A stretch of 64,000 bases of DNA from Dichotomocladium elegans (Eukaryota > Mucoromycota > Mucoromycetes > Mucorales > Lichtheimiaceae), in NCBI GenBank assembly GCA_025716815.1, contig JAIXMN010000009.1, positions 124,001 to 188,000 of the forward strand. Direction: 5' to 3'. The notes below the pieces were generated by a model. The model was not told the DNA's origin. It did not search any database and saw nothing but the letters and a program-made list of their open reading frames with translations. Below are positions 1 through 11,622 of the stretch, piece after piece. Each line of letters opens with the position of its first letter. The first letter of the stretch is position 1. The position numbers and the translations under genes are program-made.

Positions 1-196
1 ATTGGTGGTCTTGATTGGTCCCTTGTGATGGATAACAGCCCTGTCGTGACAAGCCTCTTTATCTGCCATACTAATCGGTAAAGATAGTAAATAAAAGTAG
101 GACAATTAAGGATGTTGCCCCGTTTTTATATCCATGCTGCAACCTCCCAAAAGAAGCTAAGGCGGAAGGGTCATGTGGTCCGATAGACTACGCACT

Positions 197-220
197 ACTC
201 CCACTCCCACTCCCACTCCC
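197..220. repeat. Short tandem repeat, unit CCCACT
   Basis: About four perfect copies of the hexamer CCCACT/ACTCCC follow each other. It is a plain microsatellite and no function is implied. Confidence 0.85.
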
Positions 221-893
221 TTCCCCATCGCTAACCGATCCTCTTTATTTTACGAAGCTCCCTGCGAATCAGCACTGGTCCCGGCTTCGGTTATACGGTG
301 ATTCCTTCCGCCCTCCTCCTCTCTGCGCTATGCCCTTGTTCGTTTTTCTACTTAAGGTCGTCCATGCTGTCAAACCGGAGCTTCTTTTCTTCCGGCACGA
401 CACGGAACGACCTGAAATTCAAACAGAAAGGCGGGGTTTGATTCAATCTCATCACCACCCCCCACATTGCCCCACTTTTTCCCATCCAATCATTGTTGGT
501 CCTAAATTCTGTCAGATTCGAAGTCAGAAGTGTGGATACCAATGAAATGACCTACCACTGTTGAAAATTCATAACAGTAATGTATAATAGGTACACCATC
601 TCTCGCTTTCATTGGGGAAATTTTAAAAATTCCTGGGGCATTCCAGTAACTTGAGATATGTCGTCCTATTCTGTGTCTTATTATTATCCCGTTCGAGCTA
701 CCGGAAGTAGAAAGGGTCGAGTAAAATCAGGGTCAGACGGGACCCGATCTTAAGGGTCTTGCATCATCGAGTCATACTTCTCGAAACTTGTACAAGCGGG
801 AAGATGAACCTTTCTATAAAAAATCATCCGCTCATTTTCTTACCTAATGGATTTTTCCCGGCTTTTCAGCCAGTGGAACTTTTTTCGCGGAAT

Positions 894-1181
894 ATGAAAT
901 TGCGCTATATTGCATTGTGTCTTATCATCTCGCTGCTAGCTGTTGATTGCTCCGTCGCTGTTATCCTGACATCAAGAGAAGAATCGAGATCACTGCATGT
1001 TCCAGAACACCTCATTGTCAGCAGCGAAGGCAGTGTTTCTTTGCACTTCGATGGCTTCTCATTACGTGCTCTGTTGATAGGAACATTGTCAACCACCATG
1101 TTCACTTGCCACAAACAAAGGCTTTCCTCCATTGGTGATGATAGATGGGAGTTCCAAGGCAGGAAGGTTTTCATTGCATGA
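894..1181 (+). CDS. Possible small secreted protein
   Basis: A 95-codon ORF whose first 22 residues look like a signal peptide: positively charged start (MKLR), hydrophobic core (YIALCLIISLLAV) and an A-x-A-like end (CSVA). The rest has no domain that I recognise, with one Cys and a mildly basic end. The same frame is open further upstream to 759, but that part has no signal-like character. No introns were needed. It could be a first exon of a larger gene, a lineage-specific secreted protein, or chance. Transcript evidence would decide. Confidence 0.28.
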   Translation: MKLRYIALCLIISLLAVDCSVAVILTSREESRSLHVPEHLIVSSEGSVSLHFDGFSLRALLIGTLSTTMFTCHKQRLSSIGDDRWEFQGRKVFIA

Positions 1182-2421
1182 TACTATACTGTACTGTACT
1201 TGGGATGCTACAGGACTTCATTCATCGGTAGCATATGCTTGATACTGATCCAAGACATATGCTGCTCAACTTGTTGCTTGATGGAGACAGAGATTACCGG
1301 TAGAATTTTTTCGCTGGCAACCTGTTGGCAGGGGAATGGAATTAAACACTATACGTGCTTTGTTAAATCCCAAGAAAGCTCAATACGAGGGCTCATGATT
1401 TCTTTACTAATCATAAACCCATAGGAATGCTTAGCAGAGGGCACAAGAAGTTACGTATGAATTGCTAGCAAAGGTTGACTCCCGCAATCCCCCTTAAGAA
1501 CTTTTCAGCCTTGTTATTGCAGGATTAAGGTGCGATAAACAAGATACTTGGGCCACTCTCCACTGGATGAATGGAAGGGAGGCACCCGGTAGGCGAGCCG
1601 GGTGCGAAGAGAGCAATACAGCCTGCTGTGTGACAATAAATAGGCTCGAATCTGCTAACATCACCATTTCATTGCATGTTCATCTGCTTATTACACCATA
1701 AATTTCCTCTATTGAACCGCAAATACCATCTACTGATGACCTGATATCCATGATCGCATGGCGCAAACTTGATTGCACAAAGTAGTAATATTAATACACA
1801 TGGGTACAAATTACTCGCTATCCACTCGACTTGTTCACTATGAAACCATCTGCATGGCAAGAATTCATCGTTCTTTTCATAACCCTCTTCCAGATTATTT
1901 GGAAAAAGTTTGAGCAAGGGAACAGAATATATACTAAAGATTAAGTGGAACCTGGGGAACTCTATTTTATTGATTACCACAGGAGCATTGCATCCCCCCT
2001 TTCCCGAAGACCACATGTCCGAGAACTACATAGTTAAACCGTCCATATAAACCGTGTAAGTCTCTTCTGAAAGTAGGTTTGAGGATCTAGAAACAAATCA
2101 CATATCAACTGCATTTTGAGCTCATCAGAGCCCAAGGCTTGGTATATTGTATTCCAATACTGCGAACTAGAAAATGTTCTAATTCGATGAGCTCCTGACG
2201 TTCATTACCGTGATACTGTACGTACATGGCTTCGTATTTTCTCCTTTTTATTTCAGATTCCAAAAAGCAGCAGTATACGAAAGAATACCTTTTGCTCAAA
2301 CATGCGTTTTACGTCCTTCCGTTCAGCAAAATAAAAAGTATTCATTCTCTCTTTCTCATTTTTCTCCGATATACAGCCATGGATGGAGATCGATTACATT
2401 AATACAGTTATTGGGAGTAGA

Positions 2422-3550
2422 TTAGAGTTTACTCTCATGACTCTCAACGGTGGCGACAACCTTGGCGAAGGTTTCTCTATTATTAATTGCTTTCATTCCC
2501 TGGGGAATAGTAGAGAGGTTGTAAACTTTGTCATAGATGGCAGGGACCACACGGCCAGATTCAAAGAGATGAAATAGACCCTTCCAAACCTTGGGGATGC
2601 TCTCCGGCTCATTCTTGACATAGGCGCCCCAGTGGATGCCACTATTGACCCCATCCCGAGCAATGTAAGCTACATAATCCCTGATACAGGCGACTTCTTA
2701 ATCCACTTACACTATAGAAATGTTTTTCAATAAAACCCGGTTAGTAGGGAGCTTCTCCCAGGTGCCCTTGGCAAAGCCAACGACTAGTATCCGACCGTTC
2801 CAGGCGGTGCATTTGGTGCTATACAGTCATTGAAACGGTAAATTTGACGTGCTCTTTCTCTTTACCCCACGTTGCTCGTGTTCTCCTTTACCTCTCCTCA
2901 ACCAAACCGACAGGATCATAGACCACATCAGCTCCATGTCCGTTTGTGATCTTCTTGATCTGTTCGGTCCAGTTCTCGTCACGGTAATTAACCACGTGAT
3001 CGGCACCAAAGCGCCTGGCGACGTCCAATTTATCTTGCGAGCCAGCGGTGGCGATCACCTTCGCACCCAGTGCCTTGGCGATTTGGACAGCCGCGATACC
3101 GACGCCGCCCGCAGCTGCATGGACCAGACAATATTCACCAGCTTTGAGTTGAGCGCGCAAGACAAGGGCGGCGTAGGACGTGGGCCATGTAATGTAAAGA
3201 CCAGCAGATTGCTCAAATGTAAAGTTCTTGGGGATTGGCAATACCTTGTCGGCTGGTGCGGTGATCACCTCGGCGAAAGAGAAACCCGAGCCAAAGACGC
3301 GATCACCCGCCTTATACTCAGGTACGGTCGACTTTAGCACTACTCCACTAAATTCGCCACCGGGAATAAAAGGAAATGGAGGTTTGATCTGATACCGGCC
3401 CTGAATCATGAGCGTGTCGAAGAAGTTGAGGCCAATCGCTTTGACCTGGATTTGGAGTTCACCCTTCTTGGGTTCAGGAACAGGGACATTATTCGATAGG
3501 ACGAGATCATCAGGACTCTTAAGCCACTGGTTGACAACGTATGCTTTCAT
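2422..3550 (-). CDS. NADPH:quinone oxidoreductase-like MDR protein with peroxisomal PTS1
   Basis: Three exons (3550-2892, 2818-2711, 2641-2422) give 328 aa. The N-terminal GroES-like fold (MKAYVVNQW, IPGGEFSG) and the Rossmann fold with the glycine-rich motif AAAGGVGIAAVQIAKALGAK place it in the zinc-free quinone oxidoreductase branch of the medium-chain dehydrogenase family, which reduces quinones or enones with NADPH. The last three residues are SKL, a textbook type 1 peroxisomal targeting signal, so the product is probably imported into peroxisomes. Substrate is unknown. Intron 1 is phase 2 and joins ..LVEE to STKCTAWNGR; intron 2 is phase 2 and joins NISIV to GIHWG. Total length matches the family. 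Confidence 0.9.
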
Positions 3551-4795
3551 GTCACTATATTTTTTTTCGCAAATGAAAAGAAAAGGTAAGACTGATGGAG
3601 AATGTCCGGGCAAGGCTTTTACAATGAAGTCGGCTTGTACTTACACACGCTTTTTACGCTGAATAATGAACAATCATGCTATGAGTCCGCACTCGGAAAA
3701 AAATTAATCACCATATGCCACTGCGAGTCCGCCAATCAGCATAACTCTCACACCAGTTTCTCCATTTGCCATTGCTTCGCATCTCCTTTACTAGCAAGTT
3801 CCATAACCACTCATTCTTATCCATCGGGCACGAAGATGGGCTCCTAAGCTGTTCGAACCAATATTTTTGCATATTCACCATGCTACTTGGAACAAGATTA
3901 CTTGAGATAGCCCACGCGGATAGACTACTCCCTTCCAAATCCGTTTATCATTGTTGTCTACACGCTCTAGTACAGAGATGGTCGGCGATCTTAGTTAGAC
4001 CTTGCTGAATACCCACTGCAGCTGATATCGGCTGTGTGAGCCTCTTTGTATTGCAGAGCCGTAAATCCTGGCGCGGTTCGACCTAAGAATGTGGTCATCG
4101 CTGTCTTGAAACGTGTCTCAGCCTGTCCTTTCCCTCACCCAACAGGGAGATTGCATCGAGCTAAAAATCCACTGACCACATGGATGTTTCTCATGATATT
4201 ACCGCCTGAGAATATGCATGCAGAATCTTACAAGAAGACATTACCATTGAGCCGACTCTCGCCATGGCGCTAGCGTAGCCATGAGGCCGACACATGTCTA
4301 TGGCATAGGACCATCTGGTCGGAGACATCCCTGGCAAAACTTAACCAGTAGAACAAGCGGAATCTTTCATCATTAGGTTAATGAATTTTTGAACAAAGAT
4401 AATTTACCCAGCCAGCATCAACAAAAAAACAAGGACAACCACATTGCTGTTCCTGGGGAGTTTCCGCACTTCTAGCCAAAAAGGAAACTGCAGCTTCCAT
4501 TCAGATAATGTGCTGCAATCAATGTCTTTCAAGCAGTTGTTGTTTCAAGGTGAATCGTGTGTTAAACGGCAGTTGCATGACCACTACCATGTTGACAAAA
4601 TCAAGAGCTCATGTATTGGGGTATTGGAAGACGCACACATGTTGAGAGAGCTGTAAAGATCGATATGGGATTGCACATCGGGCGTACGCAAACAAACCGA
4701 TGTGGGTTAAATTTCGTCATAAATGGAGTTCAAAAAGAGGATGACTGGAGGTTTTTCCTCCTTCTTATTCTCGATTCTATTTTCTTTGTGCTACT
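3551..4795. other. Divergent intergenic region
   Basis: Lies between the start of the minus-strand quinone oxidoreductase gene and the start of DUG3, so it should contain both promoters. Only short, unconvincing ORFs are present. No repeat or RNA gene was seen. Confidence 0.5.
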
Positions 4796-6326
4796 ATGTG
4801 TCGCCTGCTTCTCTACAAGGGCAAACAACCTATCCTACTTGCTCACGTACGCTGAACTTGTGCATTCATTCCGTTTTCTCATGTTCCTTACGCATATCTA
4901 TTTTGTTATTGTTGTCAGCTCCTCACAAATCCTGCTCATTCCATAATTAATCAGTCATTCGATTCCCGCTTGCGCATCGATCATCGTCGACCGTTGAATG
5001 GTAAGACAGACACTCATACCATTGGATCTGCTGTGATGTGATATCGTAAAGAAGTGCTAAACTCTTGTGCCCTTCGAAATCTACCTGTATAGGCGACGGA
5101 TTCGGCGTCGGCTGGTACGACAGCGACACCGATAACACCCAGTCGTCAACAACACCTTGCATCTTCACTTCGGTTACACCTGCGTGGAGCAACTCTAATC
5201 TAGTCCGTCTTGCAGAAAGGATAAAGAGCCCTCTTCTGTTTGCGCATGTGCGTGCGAGTACACAAGGGACTGTGACTGAAGCCAACTGCCATCCATGGAA
5301 GCAAGTATCGGGTGGAAGGGTCAGGCGAAACCCAAAAGGGTGAAGGGTGCAATGGTCCATGGGTCAGGGATACTGACACATTGCATGTATAGTTATGGCA
5401 GGATTATGTGGATGCATAATGGCGGTATTGCGCAATTTGACAAGGTATGCTGTAATGCACTTTGTTTTAAAGGGCTTGCAACCTAAAAGGGATTTCTAAC
5501 AATATATATATATATATATAAATATAGATTAAGAGAAGACTTCAAAATTCATTACCGGAAGAGCTTTTTCTTTTTGTGCAAGGCAATACCGATTCAGAAT
5601 GGGCGTTTGCTCTGTTTTTGAGTTTCGTAAGTTTGAAAGCATGTATGCGCTTGCTTGTACGGATTATCCTAATCGAGTAAATCGCTGCCAGCTCAAAAAT
5701 CCGAAAGCAGAGAAATTTGAACATCAGGAGCTTAAGGAAGCAATGCTCAAAACAATTGCCCAACTTAACGCTTGGGCTGAAGAGCTCAACATTACAGAGG
5801 TGTGTAGTGCAACCAGGCCCAAGTCGGGAAAGAAGTGACTCACTATGACATAAAGCCGTCTCTACTTAATTTTGCAGTAACGGATGGAGAATCCGTCGTT
5901 TGCGTTCGGTATATTAGCAGCAAAACTGAAGAGGCAGCATCCCTATACTTCTCTTCGGGGACACGGTTCGAATGCTTTCGGCCGGGCCATTATCGCATGA
6001 TCAAGGCAGATCGACGTGAAGATATGGTTGTTGTGGCAAGTGGTACGTATCTGATGAATCGGAAGGAGATATGAAAGCTGATGGATTCCGCTGTAGAACC
6101 CCTGACTTTTGAGAAAGCAGACTGGTTAACGATACCAACAAACACCATCTTGGTTATTACACCGAAACTCAATGTACTGCTACATCCTATCAAAGACAAG
6201 TTTTATACGGACGAGCGGGGTGTAGAGGTGAAAATGGGCGAAGAAGTTGCAAGGATACCCGAGCCAAAGGCTCAGATCATGGCTCATAGAGCTACCGTTT
6301 ATTCACAAGCGTATTGCGCTACATAA
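4796..6326 (+). CDS. DUG3: Dug3-like glutamine amidotransferase subunit of the glutathione degradosome
   Basis: Eight exons (4796-4846, 4919-5000, 5093-5300, 5393-5444, 5528-5626, 5692-5799, 5856-6042, 6097-6326) give 338 aa. The protein begins MCRLLLYKGK; Cys2 becomes the N-terminal nucleophile of the class II (Ntn) glutaminase fold after Met removal. Family blocks in order: DHRRPLNGDGFGVGWY, FAHVRAS, GRIMWMHNGGIAQFD, VQGNTDSEWAFALFL, NFAVTDGESVV, and ITPKLNVLLHPI. In yeast Dug2-Dug3 cleaves the gamma-glutamyl bond of cytosolic glutathione, and Dug1 then hydrolyses Cys-Gly. Intron 3 (5301-5392) fits only with a GC donor (GGAA|GCAAGT), giving HPWNYGR. Exon 5 is preceded by an (AT)n tract in the intron. 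No Dug1 or Dug2 gene is nearby. Confidence 0.92.
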
Positions 6327-8089
6327 ATTTTCATCGTGCCTTCATGTTTTAGATTTAGCAAATAACTCTCTGTATATTATATTGTATTGAGAACAAAACT
6401 TCTCCCCATCATCGAGAATTGGCTATGCAACTATGTTTATGATACAGATAGTGATGAGAATGACGAATTTTTGTAAAAAGGACAAAGGACTTAAAAACCT
6501 TCAAAAGGAAAAATGGATCGTATATCAAAGTGCCGCCAGGCTTCTTTTGCTTTAAATACGCCGAGAACACCGAGTTTGAGAAGGGATAATATATAGTAAA
6601 CAATGATCAGGCAGCTGCTCTTTGACGTAGCCTTCTTTATCTCCAATAGTACTAGTTTAGTTGAACTATCTAGAGATGGAGCTATTTGCCCAGAGGAAAA
6701 TTCAATGATGTTTGAGCGATTAAAGAGTCCTGATGTTACATCCAAGATGTCTCAAAAGAGAACTACCCAAAGACATTGCCGGAAAGATGGAGACGCTGGA
6801 AGTCCATTTTGCATATTGACTAGGGCACTACCGGAGAATACGATTTATGTCGATCCTCATCCGTCTTTATACTGAGATACAAATATAAATTAAAGTTTAG
6901 ACCCTTTCTAAAAAATTTCTTTGAAGGGGTGGCCGAGCAGTGCGTTATCTATCTCAATGGTAATCATCGCTAGGACTATTTTCCGAGGAAACCTCTTGGG
7001 CAGCCGATGTACATGTATGTTCGATCGGTCATTACTATGGCGCTTTTTTTGCAGGATCTGATCATTCGAAAAGATCGGCGTTGGAAGCGGAACACATACG
7101 CACGCACACGCAACACAGGGACGGTCTATACAAAAAAAATTTTACCCACACACAAGCCCGTATCACTGTACAAGTGCTACGCTGTTCGACCCATCTGAGG
7201 GAGCAATATAGGAGAGAGCTCATGTGTGATAAAGGCATTTCCCAAAACAACTTTGTGGTCCATTGTATCCTGAAGAGAAATGAAAAGGGAAATTATTCAT
7301 GCATGTGCGTATGGTACAGCATTTCATTGATGACACCAAGGCATATAAGGGGGGGGGATGAACGATCGAAAGCACAAGTGAACCGCACCAACTTTTAATG
7401 GGAATTCTATTTCAGGAATAATGGGACAAGGGCTAGAAATGGTTCTTGACCAGCCAAATATAAGAATTGAGGGTCGATTGTGTCGGCACATATGGATATG
7501 AGTTGGGTTATACAGTATACAGTACAATGGATTCGTTTTCAAAGCCGCCGAAAGCCGTGGAGTGAGTGTCCATCACATCCACTTTCTGTTACATTCCGGC
7601 AATAATAGTGATCGCCACGTGTCAGTGGCTAGAAGGTTAACATAGTGTTATTACCATGATCTACGTTGCCGGGCTTCTCGTTACGTGTTATTATCTGCTG
7701 GGTTTCGAACAGCTCATGAGAGTGATCCTCATCATGCTAATATAGCTCTCTTCCTATGCTGGCAGTTTTCACTTACTCCAGCCCAAATAGAGAATAAAAA
7801 GGAAATGTAAGTACCACATGGAGAAGACATAGTAGCTGGTGCGACAGAGGTTGTCGTCAAAACAGTGAAGAGTCCACGAGATTTTGCTAAGGAAGACCTT
7901 TTGCACGCAGTATTACCAGAAATTAGTGACTGGCCAATCATGAAGCCGTCCAATCTGGCATTCAGGAACCGACACACACACAAGCTCAGTTTTCTTTTTC
8001 TTTCCCTTGGGCCTTTTTTTTTTACGGTTATTCTTTCCTTCTCCAACCCTCCCCCTTTTCGCTTTCCTCCTCCCCACTTCCCCCCCATC
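6327..8089. other. Intergenic region between DUG3 and MNN9-like gene
   Basis: No supported gene. A stretch at 6925-6940 resembles a tRNA-Ser/Leu A box, but no folded tRNA follows. A pyrimidine-rich tract at 7990-8085 lies directly before the MNN9-like start and is probably its 5' leader. Confidence 0.5.
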
Positions 8090-9550
8090 ATGCTCGGCCT
8101 CTCAACAGAAAAATCATCCATCTACGGGCCACTGCGGAGCAATCGACGGATCGTGGTCATTCTGGCGGGCATTGTGTGCTTTATCCTCGTCTCGCTACTC
8201 ACCTTTTCACGGTCCACGTTTGGCTTGAGTTCCTGCGGAGGCCGTACAATCCGCAGTTTTAACGAAGCGCTCGCATTCAGCACGGGTTTTGATAAGGAGG
8301 CGACGTATGTGGATCTCAACAATATCGAGGCGACGCCATCCGCCAAAGAGAACCAAGAGCACGTCCTGATCCTCACGCCGCTCAAGAACGCTGCTCCTTA
8401 TCTGCCAAAATACTTTGAGTTGGTGGACCGGATGACCTACCCAAAGCACCTTATCTCGATCGCCTTTCTGGTGTCTGACACCGATGATAGTACCATCGAC
8501 ATTCTCCGGGAACAGGCCAACGACCTGCTCAATCGCGTCAACCCTGAAGACCGCTATCACCACATCGCCATTTACGAAAAGGATTTCAATTTTGAGTTGC
8601 CTGAGGATCGCCGCCATACCTTTGAACTCCAGCCCTTGCGTCGCTCCTATATGGCCCGCTCCCGCAACTATCTCTTGACTGCCGCCCTCCGCGACGAACA
8701 TGCCTGGGTTCTCTGGCTAGACGTTGACCTAGTCGAGTACCCTCCTACTATCCTGGAGGATCTCATGAGCGTCGATGTAGACGTCGTGGTCCCTAACTGC
8801 CTTCGTGAAACCGAAGATAATTCTTTCTGGGGCTACGATAAGAACAACTGGCAGGAGACCGAGGAATCGTTGGCCATGCAGAAGGATTTGGACCCGGTGA
8901 GTTACTGATCTAATTCTCTCAACTGAAAGAACAGCGTCCTGACTAATCATTCCTCTCCTCTCTCTATCCATCCTCGTCAAATAGGATTACGTCTTATTAG
9001 AAGGTGAGGACCGCTTATCGATATCTCCTCGCTCATCTTTTGAGGGAGATGAAGGAAAAAAGGGGGGGAGAGTGGAGTTTACAATCGGGGTTAGAAGAAA
9101 GGGAGCGAGAGTTTCTCTTTTGCGGAGTTCTTGCAGGCCAGTTGTACCAACCGTAATTTTTTATCCAGGCTACTATGAATTTTTGACCAATCGCAATCTT
9201 ATGGTTGATATGCCGACGCATCTGGGAAAGCTCAACAAAGTGCCTCTTGATGGCGTGGTAAGTACATTGGTTCGAAGCGCGAGGTTGCGAGGAAGAGAAA
9301 AAAAAAAAACAGGGAAAACGCTTCAGCCTCACACACATATTGACATACCACTCATAATTTCTGGTGAAACGTAAAGGGTGCTACTTTCACCTTGGTCAAG
9401 TCTATTGTACATCGCGAGGGAGCCAATTTCCCGCCCTACGCGTTCCAGCACCAGGTTGAGACCGAAGGCTTCGCAAAAATGGCCAAGGCAATGGGCTTTG
9501 GTGTGTATGGTCTTCCTGGCTATCTGATATATCACGTGATGAATCAGTAA
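8090..9550 (+). CDS. MNN9: Mnn9/Anp1/Van1 family alpha-1,6-mannosyltransferase (GT62)
   Basis: Four exons (8090-8896, 8985-9003, 9169-9257, 9377-9550) give 362 aa, the usual size for Mnn9. A type II membrane anchor lies at about residues 21-42 (VVILAGIVCFILVSLLTFS), with a short cytosolic N-terminus. The luminal domain shows LILTPLKNAAPYLPKYFEL, the DxD-type metal and sugar-nucleotide site WVLWLDVDLVEYP, and the C-terminal GT62 block GATFTLVKSIVHREGANFPP. The family extends the alpha-1,6 backbone of N-linked mannan in the cis-Golgi, in the M-Pol complexes. Exon 2 is only 19 nt (codes DYVLLE plus one base). The ATG at 8090 is chosen because upstream in-frame sequence is a low-complexity pyrimidine tract. 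Mnn9 versus Anp1/Van1 identity is not certain. Confidence 0.92.
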
Positions 9551-10498
9551 GGCCCTCCGCTCATCTCCTTGATCCTTCTCCCTTGTTCTTCTATACGCAC
9601 AATGGTCTTCGTCCCTCCCTCTTTCCGCATCCCCCTTTTAGGCATCGCCCTCCCCCCAAAAAAAACTGCTCCTCGGATGCTTTCATCTTTTCCTCTCTGT
9701 TTCCCTTTTCTTTTTTTTGCGCTCACCTTTTCTATTGCCGTGTAATTCTCCTTACTTTCTTAATTGCCATATATTCATATATATATGCACTCTTGTGCAA
9801 TCTAATATAATACCTCGAGCTCGATATGCTCCAACCGCTTGCACGAAGAAAAGTAACTCGCATTCGCTTCACTTGGATATCTCTAATGCTTGATGCTACC
9901 AGCAAATACTGTACAACACCAGGGTTCACTAGGATGAGTTATTACACTCGACGGCTTGAATAGATTGTAGATTCTGATAGTGTCCCTAAAGCGCACATGG
10001 GTCATCATACAATTTAAAGCATAGGAGAAGCCAATGGCTGATTTCATGTATATCATCTCTGCGTACTGTACGAATGGTAGGCTAGTGCATGAAGGCAGCT
10101 GACGATGACTGCAAGTAGAACAATAGAGTGAAGACATCGTCATGAAGCGATACCACAAGCACATACATCACACACGTATATATATATATATATATATAGA
10201 TATAGATATAATTTAATAATGAAAAGCAAAGTGGGAGTGTAGTATTTTTTTTGATGGTATAGAAGCTCTATAAGATGCAAATAAACAGTCTATATAATGG
10301 TCTTTTTCCGTTTGAGGCCAGGTGGGTACGATTGAGTGGAACAATAGCGGGAGTAGGAGACGGAAAAATCATGGCATTGATGGCGGGACGGCGGGAAAAG
10401 TTTCTAGGGAACCAGGGCGGAGCGGACCGGGGTAGGTCAGGTCAGGTCAGGGCAGGTCAGGGCAGAGTAGGGCGGGGCGGGAGGGAAAGGGAAGTTGT
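9551..10498. other. Convergent intergenic region
   Basis: Joins the 3' ends of the MNN9-like and GPD genes. It holds C/T-rich sequence, a (TA)n tract at about 10177-10198, and G-rich tandem repeats near 10433-10470. No gene is supported. Confidence 0.5.
10433..10470. repeat. AGGTC tandem repeats next to the GPD stop codon
   Basis: A run of the pentamer AGGTC and variants (AGGGC), followed by further G-rich sequence, ends about 30 bp from the GPD stop codon. It would be transcribed as a C-rich 3' UTR of the minus-strand gene. Confidence 0.75.
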
Positions 10499-11622
10499 TT
10501 AGATATCGCGGACAATGGCGGTGACATCCATGTTCTCGTAAATGATGCGATAGACCGTGTTGAATAGTGGGAACATGTCGACCAAATTCCGGGCACTAAG
10601 GAACTCGTGCACCTCCTGGGCTGTGAGGGTGCCTTGCAGCTTCTGTCCGTTGAGGAGCTCGGCCTCGAGTTTCTCAATTGGCTGGCCGGTCTTTGCGAAT
10701 GCCTCGGCGACCTTTCTGTTGCGCCCGGCTGAGCAGGTGGTGATGAGATCGGCAACGCCGCAGGACTCGAAGAAGGTATCGTTCTGTACCATGTCGCCAA
10801 AGAAGGTCTGTCCGAACTTGCGCATTTCCATCATGCCACGGCGGATAATGGCCGCCTTGGTGTTACTTCCATAACCCAATCCATCCGACAAACCCGCACC
10901 GACTGCCACAACGTTCTTGAGCGCCCCGCACAGCTGCAAACCGACGTGGTCCTGGATAACATTGATGCGGAAGTACGGAGTGTCAAACAGCTTGTGGAAA
11001 ACCTCTCCGTCAGCCAGACTGGAGCAGCCGACCGTCGACTCGCAAAACTTTTCACGGGCCACTTCGTCCGCAATATTCGCACCGCTCAGCGCAGCACAGG
11101 GAATGTCGAGGATCCGGGAAATCTCTTCAGAAAACAGACGGATGCCGCTCGGAGTAATTTCAAGACCCTTGATGAGAGAGATGGCACGTGCATTGGGTGC
11201 TAGGTAACCTTTCATCTTCTCACAGACGCCGCGGACAAACTGGTGAGGGAGTACAAAGACCACCAGGGACGCGCCCTTGCACGCCTCGACAATGTCCGGA
11301 ACAGCAACGACATTGTGGGGAAGCTTCACTCCCTTCAGGTACTTGACGTTCTCGTGCTTGGTGTTGATAATGTCGGTGAGCTTTTCTCCGTTGATAGTTT
11401 CTTCAAAGACCCACTGTCGGACATGGCGTTCAAAGACAGTGCTATGCTGGACGGCATTCTCGCCAACGATCTTTGCAATGGCGGAGCCCCTGTTGCATCC
11501 GTGAAGGACAAAGAATTAAGTAATGAAAATTAGAGTCCGAATCTTTAATTGTTCTTGTTGTTTATTTGACAAGCGGCTTACCAGTTGCCCGAGCCAATGA
11601 TACAAACGGATTCGCGAGTCAT
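10499..11622 (-). CDS. GPD1: NAD-dependent glycerol-3-phosphate dehydrogenase
   Basis: Two exons (11622-11582 and 11489-10499) give 343 aa. The first exon carries the start of the NAD fold (VCIIGSGNWG); the intron is phase 2 and splits the Trp codon. Further blocks are ISLIKGLE, ALSGANIADEVA, the catalytic-lysine region LCGALKNVVAVGAG, GLGYGSNTKAAIIRRGM and the C-terminal helices up to ENMDVTAIVRDI. The enzyme reduces dihydroxyacetone phosphate to glycerol-3-phosphate in the cytosol, feeding glycerol (osmotic balance) and phospholipid synthesis. Length fits eukaryotic GPD1. No PTS2 or mitochondrial signal is visible at the short N-terminus. Confidence 0.95.

Larger units (their letters stand above)
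1..2421. other. Gene-poor left flank
   Basis: AT-rich sequence with only short ORFs on both strands. Apart from the possible secreted ORF at 894-1181 and the tandem repeat at 197-220 I see no recognisable domain, tRNA or transposon motif. It probably holds the 3' UTR of the quinone oxidoreductase gene near 2400. Confidence 0.5.

Noticed and set aside
197..220. CCCACT repeat as telomeric sequence
   Set aside because: Too short, and unlike the TTAGGG-type repeats of most fungi; a simple microsatellite.
6925..7030. tRNA-Ser/Leu-like start (GGTGGCCGAGCAGTGCG) with a GTTCGA about 90 nt later
   Set aside because: No matching acceptor stem, anticodon arm or TPC arm can be formed, so it is not a tRNA; at best a relic.
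10499..11329. GPD as a single-exon gene starting at MKLPHNVV
   Set aside because: This would lack the NAD-binding GSGNWG; the 41-nt first exon at 11622-11582 restores it.
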